Assembly: GCF_049275935.1 (NCBI RefSeq)
Contig: NZ_CP184830.1
Location: 496,001 to 560,000, forward strand
DNA: 64,000 nt
Origin: Endozoicomonas_A sp049275935
GTDB lineage: Bacteria; Pseudomonadota; Gammaproteobacteria; Pseudomonadales; Endozoicomonadaceae
Direction: 5' to 3'
A program made the position numbers and the translations under genes. How positions within the stretch are numbered: the first letter of the stretch is position 1; each line of letters opens with the position of its first letter. Of the stretch, positions 1 to 10,264 are shown in pieces. The notes under the pieces were generated by a model. That model was not told where the DNA came from. It was given only the letters and a program-made list of their open reading frames with translations, and did no database searches.

Positions 1-383
1 TTACGGCTTTAACTCGTGACGCCCTGAAAACCATTCCCAATGTGGTCAGAGAAGCAGCATACGGTGTTGGCGCTACGCCCTATGAAGTCATTACCCGAGT
101 GCTGCTGCCAAGTATCAAGAATGCCGCAGTGGGTGCCGGAATCCTCGGCCTGGGTCGTGCCCTGGGAGAAACCATGGCAGTTGCCTTTGTAATAGGCGGC
201 GCCAACCGTATAGAGACTTCACTGTTCATGCCTGCGAGCTCTATTTCTTCTACGATTGCGCAGCAGTTCAACGAAGCGACTAATGAGATGCACATCTCGG
301 CTCTGATCAGTCTGGGCCTGGTACTGTTTGTACTCACCTTTATTGTGATGGGTACTGCCCGTCTGCTGTTGAGGAAGCGATAA
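1..383 (+). CDS. pstC: Phosphate ABC transporter permease PstC, C-terminal part
   Basis: Partial gene cut by the window start; the reading frame is open from base 3 and ends in TAA at 381-383. The visible 126 residues contain the EAA loop typical of ABC permeases (the REAAYGVGAT segment) followed by hydrophobic helices and a basic end (LLLRKR). It would form one half of the inner-membrane channel that imports phosphate with PstA, the ATPase PstB and the binding protein PstS (family knowledge). The stop overlaps the ATG of pstA by one base (TAATG), suggesting translational coupling. The identity as PstC rests on its position before pstA-pstB and on the EAA segment. Confidence 0.9.
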   Translation, partial: TALTRDALKTIPNVVREAAYGVGATPYEVITRVLLPSIKNAAVGAGILGLGRALGETMAVAFVIGGANRIETSLFMPASSISSTIAQQFNEATNEMHISALISLGLVLFVLTFIVMGTARLLLRKR

Positions 384-1221
384 TGCCAGTCAGGAAACTC
401 AAGAACTACGCTTTCATCGGCTTCTGTACCTTCTGTGCACTGTTTGGCCTGGTGGTTCTGGCCAGCGTACTATACAGCCTGGTCGGAAAAGGTATTTCCG
501 GCATGGGTCTGCATGTCTTCACCGAACTCACTCCCGGACCCGGTAGCCACGGTGGCCTGAAAAACGCCATTGTTGGCAGTTTGATTCTGACCGCTCTTGG
601 TATTCTGATCGCCGCACCTCTGGGTGTATTGGCTGGTACCTGGCTGTCTGAATCCGACAAGAGTTCAAAAATTGCTGAAGCACTGCGCTTTCTCAACGGT
701 ATGTTGATGAGCGCACCTTCTATTCTGGTCGGCCTGTTTGTCTACAAGGTTGTGGTGGTCACCACCGGCTCCTTTTCTGGTTGGGCAGGTGCCATTGCAC
801 TGGCTATTCTGGCACTGCCCATTATCGTCAGCACCACAGAAGAAATGCTGCGCCTGGTTCCCACCACCTTGAAAGAAGCAGGTAGCGGACTGGGCGCTCC
901 GCGCTGGCGAGTCATTACCCAGCTGTGCTATCGGGCAGCCGGCCCCGGTATTATGACCGGTATTCTGTTGTCTGTAGCGCGGATTACCGGTGAAACAGCC
1001 CCCCTGTTGTTTACCGCCCTCAACAGTAACTTCATGAGCACCGATCTGGACAAGCCTATGGCTAACCTGCCGGTGACCATTTATCAGTATGCTATGAGCC
1101 CTTTTGAATCCTGGAATCAACTGGCCTGGGCCGGCGCACTGCTGATAACCGTATTTATTCTGATTATCAATATTCTGTCCACTGCTTTACCGCGTTGGAT
1201 CAAAGCTCGAAAGGCAGCCAA

Positions 1222-1225
<4 letters not shown>
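383..1225 (+). CDS. pstA: Phosphate ABC transporter permease PstA
   Basis: This 280-residue inner-membrane permease starts with an N-terminal transmembrane helix near residues 10-32 and has several further hydrophobic segments. The cytoplasmic EAA loop lies around residues 160-180 (LKEAGSGLGAPRWRVI). It pairs with PstC to form the phosphate channel energised by PstB. Its ATG overlaps the pstC stop, and its TGA overlaps the ATG chosen for pstB (ATGA), so the three genes are tightly coupled in one operon. Length and motif order are normal for PstA. Confidence 0.95.
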
Positions 1226-2067
<842 letters not shown>

Positions 2068-2083
2068 GCATTAACTTCTGATC

Positions 2084-2113
2084 GTGGAGCCTTTCGGCTC
2101 CACATTTTCTTTT
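2084..2113 (+). terminator. Rho-independent terminator after pstB
   Basis: An 8-bp perfect stem (GTGGAGCC / GGCTCCAC) with a 4-base loop is followed by ATTTTCTTTT. It begins 17 bases after the pstB stop and would end the pst transcript before the convergent tdh gene. Confidence 0.9.
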
Positions 2114-2202
2114 ACAGAACCAGAGGTTTTAAGACACCCACCGAAGCATGGGAACCAGAGCTAAGTCGTATTATGGCGTGGACAGGTCGATGTTAGAGAT
2201 GG

Positions 2203-3228
2203 TCAACTCCAATCAAGAATCACTTTGCCAGACTGGCCGGACCCCATGATTTCAAAACCTTTCTGGAAATCATCCACCGGCATCCGGTGAGTAATCACCG
2301 GGGAAATATCCAGACCGGACTGGAGCATACTGGTCATTTTATACCAGGTTTCGTACATCTCACGGCCATAAATACCCTTGATGACCAGACCCTTGAAGAT
2401 CACCTGATTCCAATCAATAGTGGTATCGCTGGAAGGAATACCCAGCAGGGATACCTTGCCACCGTAGTTCATGTTTTCCAGCATCTGTTGGAAAGCACGA
2501 CCATTACCAGACATCTCCAGGCCTACGTCAAAGCCTTCTACCATCCCCAGTTTTGCCATGACCTCTTGCAGATCTTCAGTGGCAACGTTAACAGCACAGG
2601 TAGCTCCCATTTTACGGGCCAGATCCAGACGGTATTCGTTGACGTCAGTAATGACAACATTACGAGCACCGACATGCCTGCAGATTGCAACCGCCATAAT
2701 GCCGATAGGACCGGCACCGGTGATCAATACATCTTCACCCACCAGATCAAACGACAGAGCAGTGTGTACAGCATTGCCAAAGGGATCGAAGATGGAGGCC
2801 AGATCATCACTGATGTCATCGGGAATCGGGAAAGCATTGGTCGCTGGTATGCAGAGGTACTCTGCGAAAGCTCCTTCCCGATTGACACCCACACCAACCG
2901 TGAAATTACAAAGGTGGCGACGGCCGGCACGGCAATTACGGCAGTGGCCACAGGTAATATGACCTTCACCGGACACACGCTGACCTATTTCAAAGCCGCG
3001 CACGCCTTCGCCCATTTCCACAATATCACCAATAAACTCGTGTCCTACATGCATTCCAACAGGAATGGTTTTTTGTGACCACTCATCCCAGTTATAGATG
3101 TGCATGTCGGTTCCACAGATCGCTGTTTTGCGAATCTTGATCAGAACATCGTTGTAGCCAGGTTCCGGCCTGGGCTTGTCGGCCAGCCAGATGCCTTTTT
3201 CCGCTTTCAGTTTTGCCAGGGTTTTCAT
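2203..3228 (-). CDS. tdh: L-threonine 3-dehydrogenase
   Basis: This zinc- and NAD-dependent medium-chain dehydrogenase of 341 residues oxidises L-threonine to 2-amino-3-ketobutyrate. Catalytic zinc residues Cys38, His63 and Glu64 are present, and the structural zinc cysteines are at 93, 96, 99 and 107. A Rossmann GAGPIG motif lies near residue 173. Length and residue numbering match the E. coli enzyme. It sits 34 bp downstream of kbl, whose enzyme uses its product, so kbl-tdh is one operon for threonine conversion to glycine and acetyl-CoA. Confidence 0.97.
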   Translation of the reverse strand: MKTLAKLKAEKGIWLADKPRPEPGYNDVLIKIRKTAICGTDMHIYNWDEWSQKTIPVGMHVGHEFIGDIVEMGEGVRGFEIGQRVSGEGHITCGHCRNCRAGRRHLCNFTVGVGVNREGAFAEYLCIPATNAFPIPDDISDDLASIFDPFGNAVHTALSFDLVGEDVLITGAGPIGIMAVAICRHVGARNVVITDVNEYRLDLARKMGATCAVNVATEDLQEVMAKLGMVEGFDVGLEMSGNGRAFQQMLENMNYGGKVSLLGIPSSDTTIDWNQVIFKGLVIKGIYGREMYETWYKMTSMLQSGLDISPVITHRMPVDDFQKGFEIMGSGQSGKVILDWS

Positions 3229-3262
3229 GTCAGCTTCCTATTCACTCAGCTCCGCAGGTCCT

Positions 3263-4462
3263 TCAGGAGATAACGCCCAGCTCACGGCCTACTTTAGCAA
3301 AGGCTGCAATCACTCGATCCATGTGTTCCTGGTTATGAGCAGCTGACATCTGGGTACGAATTCGGGCTGCGCCCCTTGGAACAACAGGGAAAGAGAATCC
3401 TACTACATAGATTCCCTCGTTCAGCATTCGTTCCGCAAACTCGGCCGCCAAAGAAGCATCGCCGAGCATGACGGGAATGATCGCATGGCCATTACCCGCC
3501 AGGGTAAAGCCCAGCTTTTCCATCTCGGTGCGGAAGTAATTCGAGTTGTGGCGCAGCTTCTCACGCAGCTCACCGCCCGATTCCAGCATATCCAGCACCT
3601 TGATAGAAGCGCTGGCAATGGTTGGACTCAGGGTGTTGGAGAACAGGTAAGGACGGGAGCGGTTGCGCAGCCAGTCGATGACTTCCGGGCTGCGGGCAGA
3701 GGTATAACCACCGGAAGCACCACCTAAAGCTTTGCCAAGAGTACCGGTAATAATGTCAACACGATCCATTACACCGCAGTGTTCGTGGGTACCACGGCCA
3801 TTCTCACCGACAAAACCTGCGGCATGACAGTCATCTACCATGACCATGGCATCGTACTTGTCCGCCAGATCGCAGACACCTTTGAGGTTGGCAATCACGC
3901 CATCCATGGAGAATACACCGTCCGTTGCGATCAGCTTGTAACGGGCGCCTGCTTCTGCAGCTTCTTTCAGTTTGGCTTCCAGGTCTGCCATGTCGTTGTT
4001 GGCATAGCGGAAGCGCTTCGCCTTGCACAAACGTATACCATCAATGATGCTGGCATGATTCAGAGAGTCACTGATGATAGCGTCTTCAGGGCCCAACAGG
4101 GTTTCAAACAAACCGGCATTAGCGTCAAAACAGGAGGAATACAGGATAGTGTCATTCATGCCCAGGAACTCGGAAATACGCTTTTCCAGCTCTTTGTGAA
4201 CATCCTGGGTTCCACAGATAAAACGTACGGAAGCCATACCGTAGCCATATTTATCCAGCGCCTGCCTGCCTGCGTCTATCAGCTCAGGGGAATTGGCCAA
4301 CCCGAGATAATTGTTAGCACAAAAATTAATCACTTCTTCGCCAGTATCAACAGTAATATCAGCCTGCTGCTGCGAGGTAATCACTCGCTCGCTTTTGTAC
4401 AAACCTTCTTTTTTAAGGTCTTCCAGCTGCTCACGCAGTCCAGCATAAAAGTTGGCTTTCAT
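3263..4462 (-). CDS. kbl: 2-amino-3-ketobutyrate CoA ligase (glycine C-acetyltransferase)
   Basis: This PLP-dependent alpha-oxoamine synthase of 399 residues cleaves 2-amino-3-ketobutyrate with CoA to glycine and acetyl-CoA. The PLP lysine is Lys244 in GTLGKALGGASGG, and the cofactor-binding aspartate and histidine lie in VDDCHAAGFVG near residue 212. It is the first gene of the kbl-tdh operon. The 318 bp between its start and the cysN stop hold the presumed kbl promoter and the cysDN terminator, with no convincing gene. Confidence 0.97.
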   Translation of the reverse strand: MKANFYAGLREQLEDLKKEGLYKSERVITSQQQADITVDTGEEVINFCANNYLGLANSPELIDAGRQALDKYGYGMASVRFICGTQDVHKELEKRISEFLGMNDTILYSSCFDANAGLFETLLGPEDAIISDSLNHASIIDGIRLCKAKRFRYANNDMADLEAKLKEAAEAGARYKLIATDGVFSMDGVIANLKGVCDLADKYDAMVMVDDCHAAGFVGENGRGTHEHCGVMDRVDIITGTLGKALGGASGGYTSARSPEVIDWLRNRSRPYLFSNTLSPTIASASIKVLDMLESGGELREKLRHNSNYFRTEMEKLGFTLAGNGHAIIPVMLGDASLAAEFAERMLNEGIYVVGFSFPVVPRGAARIRTQMSAAHNQEHMDRVIAAFAKVGRELGVIS

Positions 4463-4736
4463 TTCGGCTCCAGAAAACTAAGAATATGAGGGGCTGGCCG
4501 GAACAGGCAGTTGCTGCTCTCTTCACAGTCAGACTCTGAGGGAAGCAGTCCCGATTCAACCTCCAAACATACCTCAGGCTGAATAAGGTGCCAATTCCCC
4601 ATTGTAGAAGAGTTGCAATATTGAATCAGGGTGTCGAGACTCTGTACCAGCATTTGTACGTATTTCAGCTCTCAACCTTACTTGGCGTGCCTATATAAAG
4701 AATGATAAATGATCAGACAGTGTCCCGGAGGGAAGG

Positions 4737-4773
4737 AAAAAGGGCTATCGCAACCGGACAACTGCGACAGCCC
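4737..4773 (-). terminator. Rho-independent terminator of cysDN
   Basis: Read on the minus strand, an 11-bp stem (GGGCTGTCGCA / TGCGATAGCCC, one G-T pair) with a 10-base loop is followed by five T residues. It starts just past the cysN stop. Confidence 0.85.
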
Positions 4774-4780
4774 GTCTCAG

Positions 4781-6400
4781 CTACAAAGACAGAGAATTAA
4801 CAAGAGCCGACAGACTATCTGACTCATTAATGCTGTGTAAAACTTCGACCTGCAGGTCTTTCAGTTCAGTCCTGGCCACCAGAACAACCAGTCCCGCCTG
4901 AAGCAGGGCTTCTGTTTTCTGAACCCAGTGTTGGTCATGATGATCAACGACGACCGGTAAAAGCCCACCATCAAACAAATGACGCTCTACTTTCTGCAGA
5001 TAACCTTCAGAGCCATCAACCATAACCAGAGCGGCGCCCTGACCCAGTCGATTCGCCCTGTCGCTGGCCAGAACCGTCTCTGCGGTAGCACCCTCGTTCG
5101 CAGCAGATTCAACCATGCCTGCGGCAATGGTTGCATTGCTCAAGCGATCAATAACAATAAAAGCACCGGTTTGACGGTTATCCTCATAACGATCAAAAAC
5201 AACAGGTTGTGTCAGCACCAGCTGGCAGGAGCCTATCTCATTCAGTGCCAGTTGATCGGCCTCCTGTTGTTCCAGGGTATTGATATCCACCCTGTGATTA
5301 ATGGCTGTGAAACTTCCTGCTACTTTGGTGGTGGCAAATTTGATCAGGTACTGGCGCCCGGGCTTCATGGCCTGCTCTGCCATCCAGACAACACTGGCAT
5401 TCAGGTGCGAAGAGACCGAAATATCATCCCGGGCATGCACCAGCATATCACCGCGACTGATATCGATCTCGTCATCCAGCGTCAGGGTTATAGCCTGACC
5501 CGCAAAACCCTTCTCCAGATCGCCGTCGTAGGTCACCACTCGTGCGACAGAACTTTCCAGTCCGGAGGGTAATACCTTTACTCTGTCGCCGGGCTTAACC
5601 ACACCGGAAGCGATAGTGCCTGCATACCCCCGGAAATCGAGGTCGGGTCGGCTCACATATTGAACCGGAAGACGGAAGTCATCGAGGTTACGGTCATTCG
5701 CCACCTCAACGCTTTCCATCACTTCCATCAGAGTCTGCCCGGTATACCAGTCAGCCTTGTCACTGCGATGAACAACGTTGTCTCCGTCCAGAGCCGATAC
5801 AGGAACAAAACGAACGTCCCCCAGGTTCAGTGATTCAGAGAAGTCCAGGTACTGATTACGAATTTCCTCAAAACGTGCCTGACTGAAACCCACCAGATCC
5901 ATCTTGTTGATCGCTACTACCAGGTGTTTGATACCCAGCAGGCTGGCAATGTAGGTATGACGACGGGTTTGTGTCAGCACCCCCTGGCGGGCATCTACCA
6001 GAATAATGGCCAGATCACAGGTGGAAGCTCCGGTAGCCATATTTCGGGTGTATTGTTCGTGACCCGGAGTATCAGCAATGATGTACTTCCGGTTTTCTGT
6101 AGAGAAGTAGCGATAGGCCACATCAATAGTAATGCCCTGCTCCCGCTCAGCCTGCAAACCGTCCACCAGCAAAGCCAGATCAACTTTTTCGCCCTGGGTT
6201 CCTACACGTTTGCTGTCGTTCTCAACAGAGGCCAGCTGATCTTCGTAGATCATGCTGGTGTCATGTAAAAGTCGGCCAATCAGGGTGCTTTTACCGTCGT
6301 CGACACTGCCACAGGTCAGGAAACGCAGAATCTCTTTCTGCTCGTGCCTGCGGAGATATTCCTGAATATCCGAAGCAATCAGATCAGACTGATGAGACAT
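4781..6400 (-). CDS. cysN: Sulfate adenylyltransferase subunit 1 (CysN) with degenerate APS-kinase-like tail
   Basis: GTPase subunit of ATP sulfurylase, which with CysD makes adenosine 5'-phosphosulfate from sulfate and ATP. P-loop GSVDDGKST is at residues 31-39, G3 DTPGHEQY at 110-117 and NKMD at 165-168, followed by the two beta-barrel domains. At 539 residues it is about 60 longer than stand-alone E. coli CysN. The extra C-terminus (about 455-539) resembles the start of CysC: VERHLFDGGLL, then VVVDHHDQ and a KTEALLQAGLVVLVA segment. The nucleotide P-loop expected before it is absent (VDGSEGYLQK stands in its place). I read the tail as a vestige of a CysNC fusion, so APS kinase activity must come from elsewhere. 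Its ATG overlaps the cysD stop by one base. Confidence 0.95.
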   Translation of the reverse strand: MSHQSDLIASDIQEYLRRHEQKEILRFLTCGSVDDGKSTLIGRLLHDTSMIYEDQLASVENDSKRVGTQGEKVDLALLVDGLQAEREQGITIDVAYRYFSTENRKYIIADTPGHEQYTRNMATGASTCDLAIILVDARQGVLTQTRRHTYIASLLGIKHLVVAINKMDLVGFSQARFEEIRNQYLDFSESLNLGDVRFVPVSALDGDNVVHRSDKADWYTGQTLMEVMESVEVANDRNLDDFRLPVQYVSRPDLDFRGYAGTIASGVVKPGDRVKVLPSGLESSVARVVTYDGDLEKGFAGQAITLTLDDEIDISRGDMLVHARDDISVSSHLNASVVWMAEQAMKPGRQYLIKFATTKVAGSFTAINHRVDINTLEQQEADQLALNEIGSCQLVLTQPVVFDRYEDNRQTGAFIVIDRLSNATIAAGMVESAANEGATAETVLASDRANRLGQGAALVMVDGSEGYLQKVERHLFDGGLLPVVVDHHDQHWVQKTEALLQAGLVVLVARTELKDLQVEVLHSINESDSLSALVNSLSL

Positions 6401-7356
6401 TAGAAATACCCCTCTTGTTTTTTCTTCTCCATTGATCCGGCACTGTCGTGATCAATGACCCGCCCCTGACGTTCAGATGTTTTGGTGAGCAGCATTTCCT
6501 GAATAACATCAGGCAGAGTGTCAGCTTCTGACTCAACGGCTCCCGTCAATGGGTAGCAGCCCAGAGTACGAAAGCGGACTTTCCTCATCACTGGTTTCTC
6601 GCCGGGTTCCAGAGGCATACGTTCATCGTCAACCATAATCAGGTTGCCATCACGTTCTACCACCGGGCGTTCTTTAGAAAGATAGAGAGGAACAATGGGA
6701 ATATTTTCGCGATAGATATACTGCCAGATATCCAGCTCAGTCCAGTTGGACAGAGGGAAGACCCGAATGCTTTCGCCCTTTTCTACTTCACTGTTGTAGA
6801 TATTCCAGAGTTCCGGCCGCTGGTTCTTGGGATCCCAGCGGTGGTGCTTGTCACGGAAAGAGTAAACCCGCTCTTTCGCCCGTGACTTTTCTTCATCACG
6901 ACGAGCGCCACCGAATGCAGCATCAAAACCGTGTTTGTCCAGAGCCTGTTTCAAGGCCTGGGTTTTCATGATATCAGTATGTTTCGCGCTGCCGTGGGAA
7001 AAAGGGCCAACGCCCTGTTCTACGCCGTCCTGATTGATATGCACAATCAACTCAAGACCCAGGTCATCGACCAACTGGTCACGGAACTGAATCATTTCCT
7101 TGAATTTCCATGTGGTATCAACATGCATGAGCGGAAAAGGCGGTTTACCCGGATAAAAGGCTTTCATGGCAAGATGCAGCATTACCGCTGAATCCTTGCC
7201 AATGGAATAGAGCATAACCGGGTTATCAAACTCGGCAGCAACTTCCCTGATAATCTGGATGCTTTCTGCTTCGAGCTGCTTCAAATGGTTGAGGCGCTCT
7301 CCAGAAAGCTCGATAGCACGTTCTTTAGTGCTCTCCTGAGTGGCTGTGTCAGACAT
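6400..7356 (-). CDS. cysD: Sulfate adenylyltransferase subunit 2
   Basis: Catalytic ATP-pyrophosphatase-type subunit of ATP sulfurylase, 318 residues. The PP-loop SIGKDSAVML is at 51-60, and the GGARRDEEKSRAKER segment typical of PAPS-reductase/CysD proteins is in the middle. It overlaps cysN by one base (TAATG), so CysD and CysN are probably made in equal amounts. The 154-bp upstream gap is very AT-rich and holds a TATAAT on the minus strand (7436-7441), a plausible place for the promoter and for CysB control as in other cys operons (inference). Confidence 0.96.
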   Translation of the reverse strand: MSDTATQESTKERAIELSGERLNHLKQLEAESIQIIREVAAEFDNPVMLYSIGKDSAVMLHLAMKAFYPGKPPFPLMHVDTTWKFKEMIQFRDQLVDDLGLELIVHINQDGVEQGVGPFSHGSAKHTDIMKTQALKQALDKHGFDAAFGGARRDEEKSRAKERVYSFRDKHHRWDPKNQRPELWNIYNSEVEKGESIRVFPLSNWTELDIWQYIYRENIPIVPLYLSKERPVVERDGNLIMVDDERMPLEPGEKPVMRKVRFRTLGCYPLTGAVESEADTLPDVIQEMLLTKTSERQGRVIDHDSAGSMEKKKQEGYF

Positions 7357-7510
7357 GAATGCTAAACCCGAAGCTGGCTAAGAGTTGTTCTTAGTTCGAA
7401 TACTAGCAGCATCAATGGAATATAAAACAAAAAAATTATACCAATAATTCATAACATTATATTAACCCTGAAACGCCATAAACTATCGGTCTGCCTGTTT
7501 GATCAAAAGC

Positions 7511-8272
7511 TCAGACAGGAGAGTCAATATCGACAAAGGTATGTTCAACACCTTGCTGTTCTTCCAGCCATTCACCTAAAGCCCTGACACCGTAGCGCTC
7601 AGTAGCGTGGTGTCCGGCGCTGATGTAGTGAATGCCATTTTCGCGAGCAAAGTGGACTGTGGACTCGGAGATTTCACCACTCACAAAAGCATCTACCTTC
7701 AGATCCAGGGCCAGATCAATCATGCGCTGGGCCGCACCAGTACACCAGGCCAGAGTTTTAATCTCATGGTCACCGCCCGCAATCAGCAGGGGTTTACGAC
7801 CCAGTTTTTCTTCAATCTGCCTGCCCAGAACGTCCAGAGAAACAGGTGTCGCAGGCCTTCCCCAGCTGCCTACCGAGCGAGCTTTTCCCGGCTCCATGCC
7901 ACCTTCTGTCTTCCAGCCGAGGAGTCTGGCTAGCTGAGCATTGTTACCCAGTTCCTGATGCCCATCCAGCGGCAGATGATAACCGATCAAACTGATATTG
8001 TGCTCGAGAAGTGTTTCAATCCGGCGCTTCTTCATGCCGACAATAGCAGAATCTTCACCCTTCCAGAAGTAGCCGTGGTGAACCAGAATAGCGTCGGCTC
8101 TGAGCTCAACGGCCTTATCAATCAGGGCCTGACAAGCCGTCACACCGGTCACAAGACGTTTAATCTGTTCACTTCCTTCGACCTGTAGACCGTTGGGGCA
8201 GTAATCTTTGAACAGCCCCGGTTGTAGTTCATCTTCGAGAATCTTCACCAGCTGCTTCAGCGTGATGCTCAT
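7511..8272 (-). CDS. Nif3-like dinuclear metal-centre protein (YbgI family)
   Basis: A 253-residue protein of the Nif3/YbgI family. Metal-ligand motifs are visible near both ends: VHHGYFWKG around residue 64 and GHHATERYG around residue 218. Members form hexameric toroids with a two-metal site; their cellular role is still debated, with hydrolase or GTP cyclohydrolase-like roles proposed. It lies between degS (divergent) and cysD, the same place a homologue occupies next to algW and cysD in Pseudomonas. Family assignment is firm, function open. Confidence 0.9.
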   Translation of the reverse strand: MSITLKQLVKILEDELQPGLFKDYCPNGLQVEGSEQIKRLVTGVTACQALIDKAVELRADAILVHHGYFWKGEDSAIVGMKKRRIETLLEHNISLIGYHLPLDGHQELGNNAQLARLLGWKTEGGMEPGKARSVGSWGRPATPVSLDVLGRQIEEKLGRKPLLIAGGDHEIKTLAWCTGAAQRMIDLALDLKVDAFVSGEISESTVHFARENGIHYISAGHHATERYGVRALGEWLEEQQGVEHTFVDIDSPV

Positions 8273-8442
8273 TTTTCACTCCACTGTTTATTGGATTCGG
8301 GAAGCTGTCACATCATGGTCATGACCAGCTTCCCATAAGTTCGGGGGCTATCTATCAGCCACAAAATACAGGTATATTAGAGGATTATACTGCTGGCTTT
8401 CGGGTTTCAAGAATTTTTATTTCCAGCAGCAGAAATCTCGGC

Positions 8443-8470
8443 CCACAATCATTGACCCACAATCATTGAC
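8443..8470 (+). repeat. 14-bp tandem duplication in the degS leader
   Basis: CCACAATCATTGAC occurs twice head-to-tail immediately upstream of degS, ending 9 bases before the ATG. No good Shine-Dalgarno sequence is visible for degS at that start, so the duplication occupies the ribosome-binding region. Confidence 0.8.
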
Positions 8471-8479
8471 AAGCACAGC

Positions 8480-9607
8480 ATGAAAAGACTCCTCAACCAG
8501 CTCATCTATCCCGCCCTGTCAGGCCTGATTGTTGCCTTGCTGGTGATGTTGCTTGCTCCGAAATGGCTGGGCCTGCCTCATTTGAGTCTCAGTAATGTAC
8601 TCAGCAGGGGCGAACAACTATTGGGCATTGGCGAGGTTTCCTACAGCTCGGCAGTCAAGGAAGCAGCGCCTGCCGTGGTTAACATTGCTACCGCCACACT
8701 GATCAATGAATCCAGCCCCTCCAGAATGCCGAAAAGTCCCTTCACAGAAAACAACCTTGGCAGAGCCAAGGTAGAAACCAGCCTCGGCTCCGGAGTCATT
8801 ATCAGCCCTGACGGCTACCTGCTGACTAATAATCACGTTATTGAAGGCGCTGACCGTATTGTGGCTGTGCTGAAAGATGGCAGAGAAGAATCCGCAACCA
8901 TTGTCGGCAGGGACCCAGAGACGGATCTGGCGGTACTGAAAATTGATTTAAACAATTTACCCAGCCTGGATCTGGCCGATTCTGGCCAGGCCGAGGTGGG
9001 GGACGTGGTTCTGGCTATAGGTAACCCCTTCGGACTGGGTCAAACAGTCACCATGGGGATTATCAGCGCTACTGGCAGGAATGACCTCAGTCTCAATACT
9101 TATGAAGATTTTATTCAAACCGACGCCGCCATCAACGTGGGTAACTCAGGGGGCGCCCTGATCAACGCCCGTGGTGAATTAGTGGGCATTAACACGCTGC
9201 TGTTTTCCAGGGGAGGAGGTAATGAAGGCGTTGGCTTTGCGATTCCCTCCAGCATGGCACGATTTGTCACTCAGTCCATCATCAAATACGGTCGTGTTGT
9301 GCGAGGCTGGCTGGGCATAGAATCACAGCCACTCACCAGTCGACTGGCGCAAGCGTACGGTGTTGAAAGCAATGTTGGCATTTTGATTTCAGGTGTCTAC
9401 GACAATGGTCCAGCAGATTTGGCCGGCCTGAAACGTGGAGACATTCTGATGGCCATCAACAACATAAGCACCAATGATGGCAGGAAGGTCATGAATATGG
9501 TTGCTCAGGAAGCACCCGGGAGTGAAGTCACCCTACAAATTCTGCGCAACAACCACCCTCTTGAAATGAAGGCGGTTGTCGCGACCCGACCCAATATGGT
9601 CAACTGA
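8480..9607 (+). CDS. degS: Periplasmic site-1 serine protease DegS/AlgW, inner-membrane anchored
   Basis: A 375-residue HtrA-family protease. One transmembrane anchor near residues 8-30 is followed by a trypsin-like domain with catalytic His119 (NNHV), Asp149 (PETDLAVLK) and Ser223 (GNSGGAL), then a single PDZ domain (about 270-365). Family members sense misfolded outer-membrane proteins through the PDZ domain and cut the anti-sigma factor RseA/MucA to release sigma-E/AlgU. One PDZ domain plus an anchor fits DegS/AlgW rather than DegP. Its place between his genes and cysDN matches algW in Pseudomonas. Confidence 0.93.
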   Translation: MKRLLNQLIYPALSGLIVALLVMLLAPKWLGLPHLSLSNVLSRGEQLLGIGEVSYSSAVKEAAPAVVNIATATLINESSPSRMPKSPFTENNLGRAKVETSLGSGVIISPDGYLLTNNHVIEGADRIVAVLKDGREESATIVGRDPETDLAVLKIDLNNLPSLDLADSGQAEVGDVVLAIGNPFGLGQTVTMGIISATGRNDLSLNTYEDFIQTDAAINVGNSGGALINARGELVGINTLLFSRGGGNEGVGFAIPSSMARFVTQSIIKYGRVVRGWLGIESQPLTSRLAQAYGVESNVGILISGVYDNGPADLAGLKRGDILMAINNISTNDGRKVMNMVAQEAPGSEVTLQILRNNHPLEMKAVVATRPNMVN

Positions 9608-9614
9608 TTCAGGT

Positions 9615-10190
9615 TTATGACATTAAAGCCAGAAATAAAAAGGAACCAAAAAAACCAGAAAATAAACTCACAGTATGACCCAGCCCCCACCAAAGCCATC
9701 CCCTGTAATTGGTGCTGTGACGTTTCAATAATTCCGGGGTTACAGGCTGGAGTCTCGACAGATCTTCTAATAACAGCTGGTTAAACAGTTTGCCTTCAGG
9801 ACTCTCAAAGCGATCCTCCTTCGTCACTTCTATCTCGACGATCAAAGCCTGCTTTTTATACCCTCTGCCGAGCATGTAATGACTCCAAACCAGCCTGTCA
9901 TCTGATTTTTTTCGGAGATTTATTCCGAAACCATCAAACTCGCTCAGATGTTCCAGCGGAAAAAACTGTTCCACAAAAGCATCATGATAATACTCGCACC
10001 TCAAATCGCATGATGTGGAAAACCAAAGCCACTTTTCATAAGAAGTGGTCTTTTCAACAGTCACACACACCTTTTTTCCAGAAACGTGACAAACGGCTTC
10101 TGTTTCAGAATAGCCCAGAGCCCAACTATTGAGACACATTAAAATCAGACATACACTTCCAAGCAGTGGCCGCAGAACAGTCCTACACAT
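9615..10190 (-). CDS. Secreted or membrane protein of unknown function
   Basis: I do not recognise this 191-residue protein. It has a hydrophobic N-terminus that looks like a signal peptide (cleavage probably near residue 25), a central region with five cysteines in about 50 residues (AVCHVSGKKVCVTVEK, STSCDLRCEYY) and a hydrophobic C-terminal stretch (about 164-190) that could be a membrane anchor. It is convergent with degS (7 bp between the stops) and lies downstream of the VTT-family gene. In Pseudomonas, hisC occupies this interval. Confidence 0.6.
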   Translation of the reverse strand: MCRTVLRPLLGSVCLILMCLNSWALGYSETEAVCHVSGKKVCVTVEKTTSYEKWLWFSTSCDLRCEYYHDAFVEQFFPLEHLSEFDGFGINLRKKSDDRLVWSHYMLGRGYKKQALIVEIEVTKEDRFESPEGKLFNQLLLEDLSRLQPVTPELLKRHSTNYRGWLWWGLGHTVSLFSGFFGSFLFLALMS

Positions 10191-10264
10191 AATTGCCCCT
10201 CTTTATTCGACTGAGAGTGACAAACATAGCAGTTAGTGAGAAAGCTCATCTGATACTCTTCCTG

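Noticed and set aside
4459..4653. 64-codon frame upstream of kbl
   Set aside because: Overlaps the kbl start region and shows no conserved pattern or ribosome site; a leader peptide cannot be excluded but is not supported.
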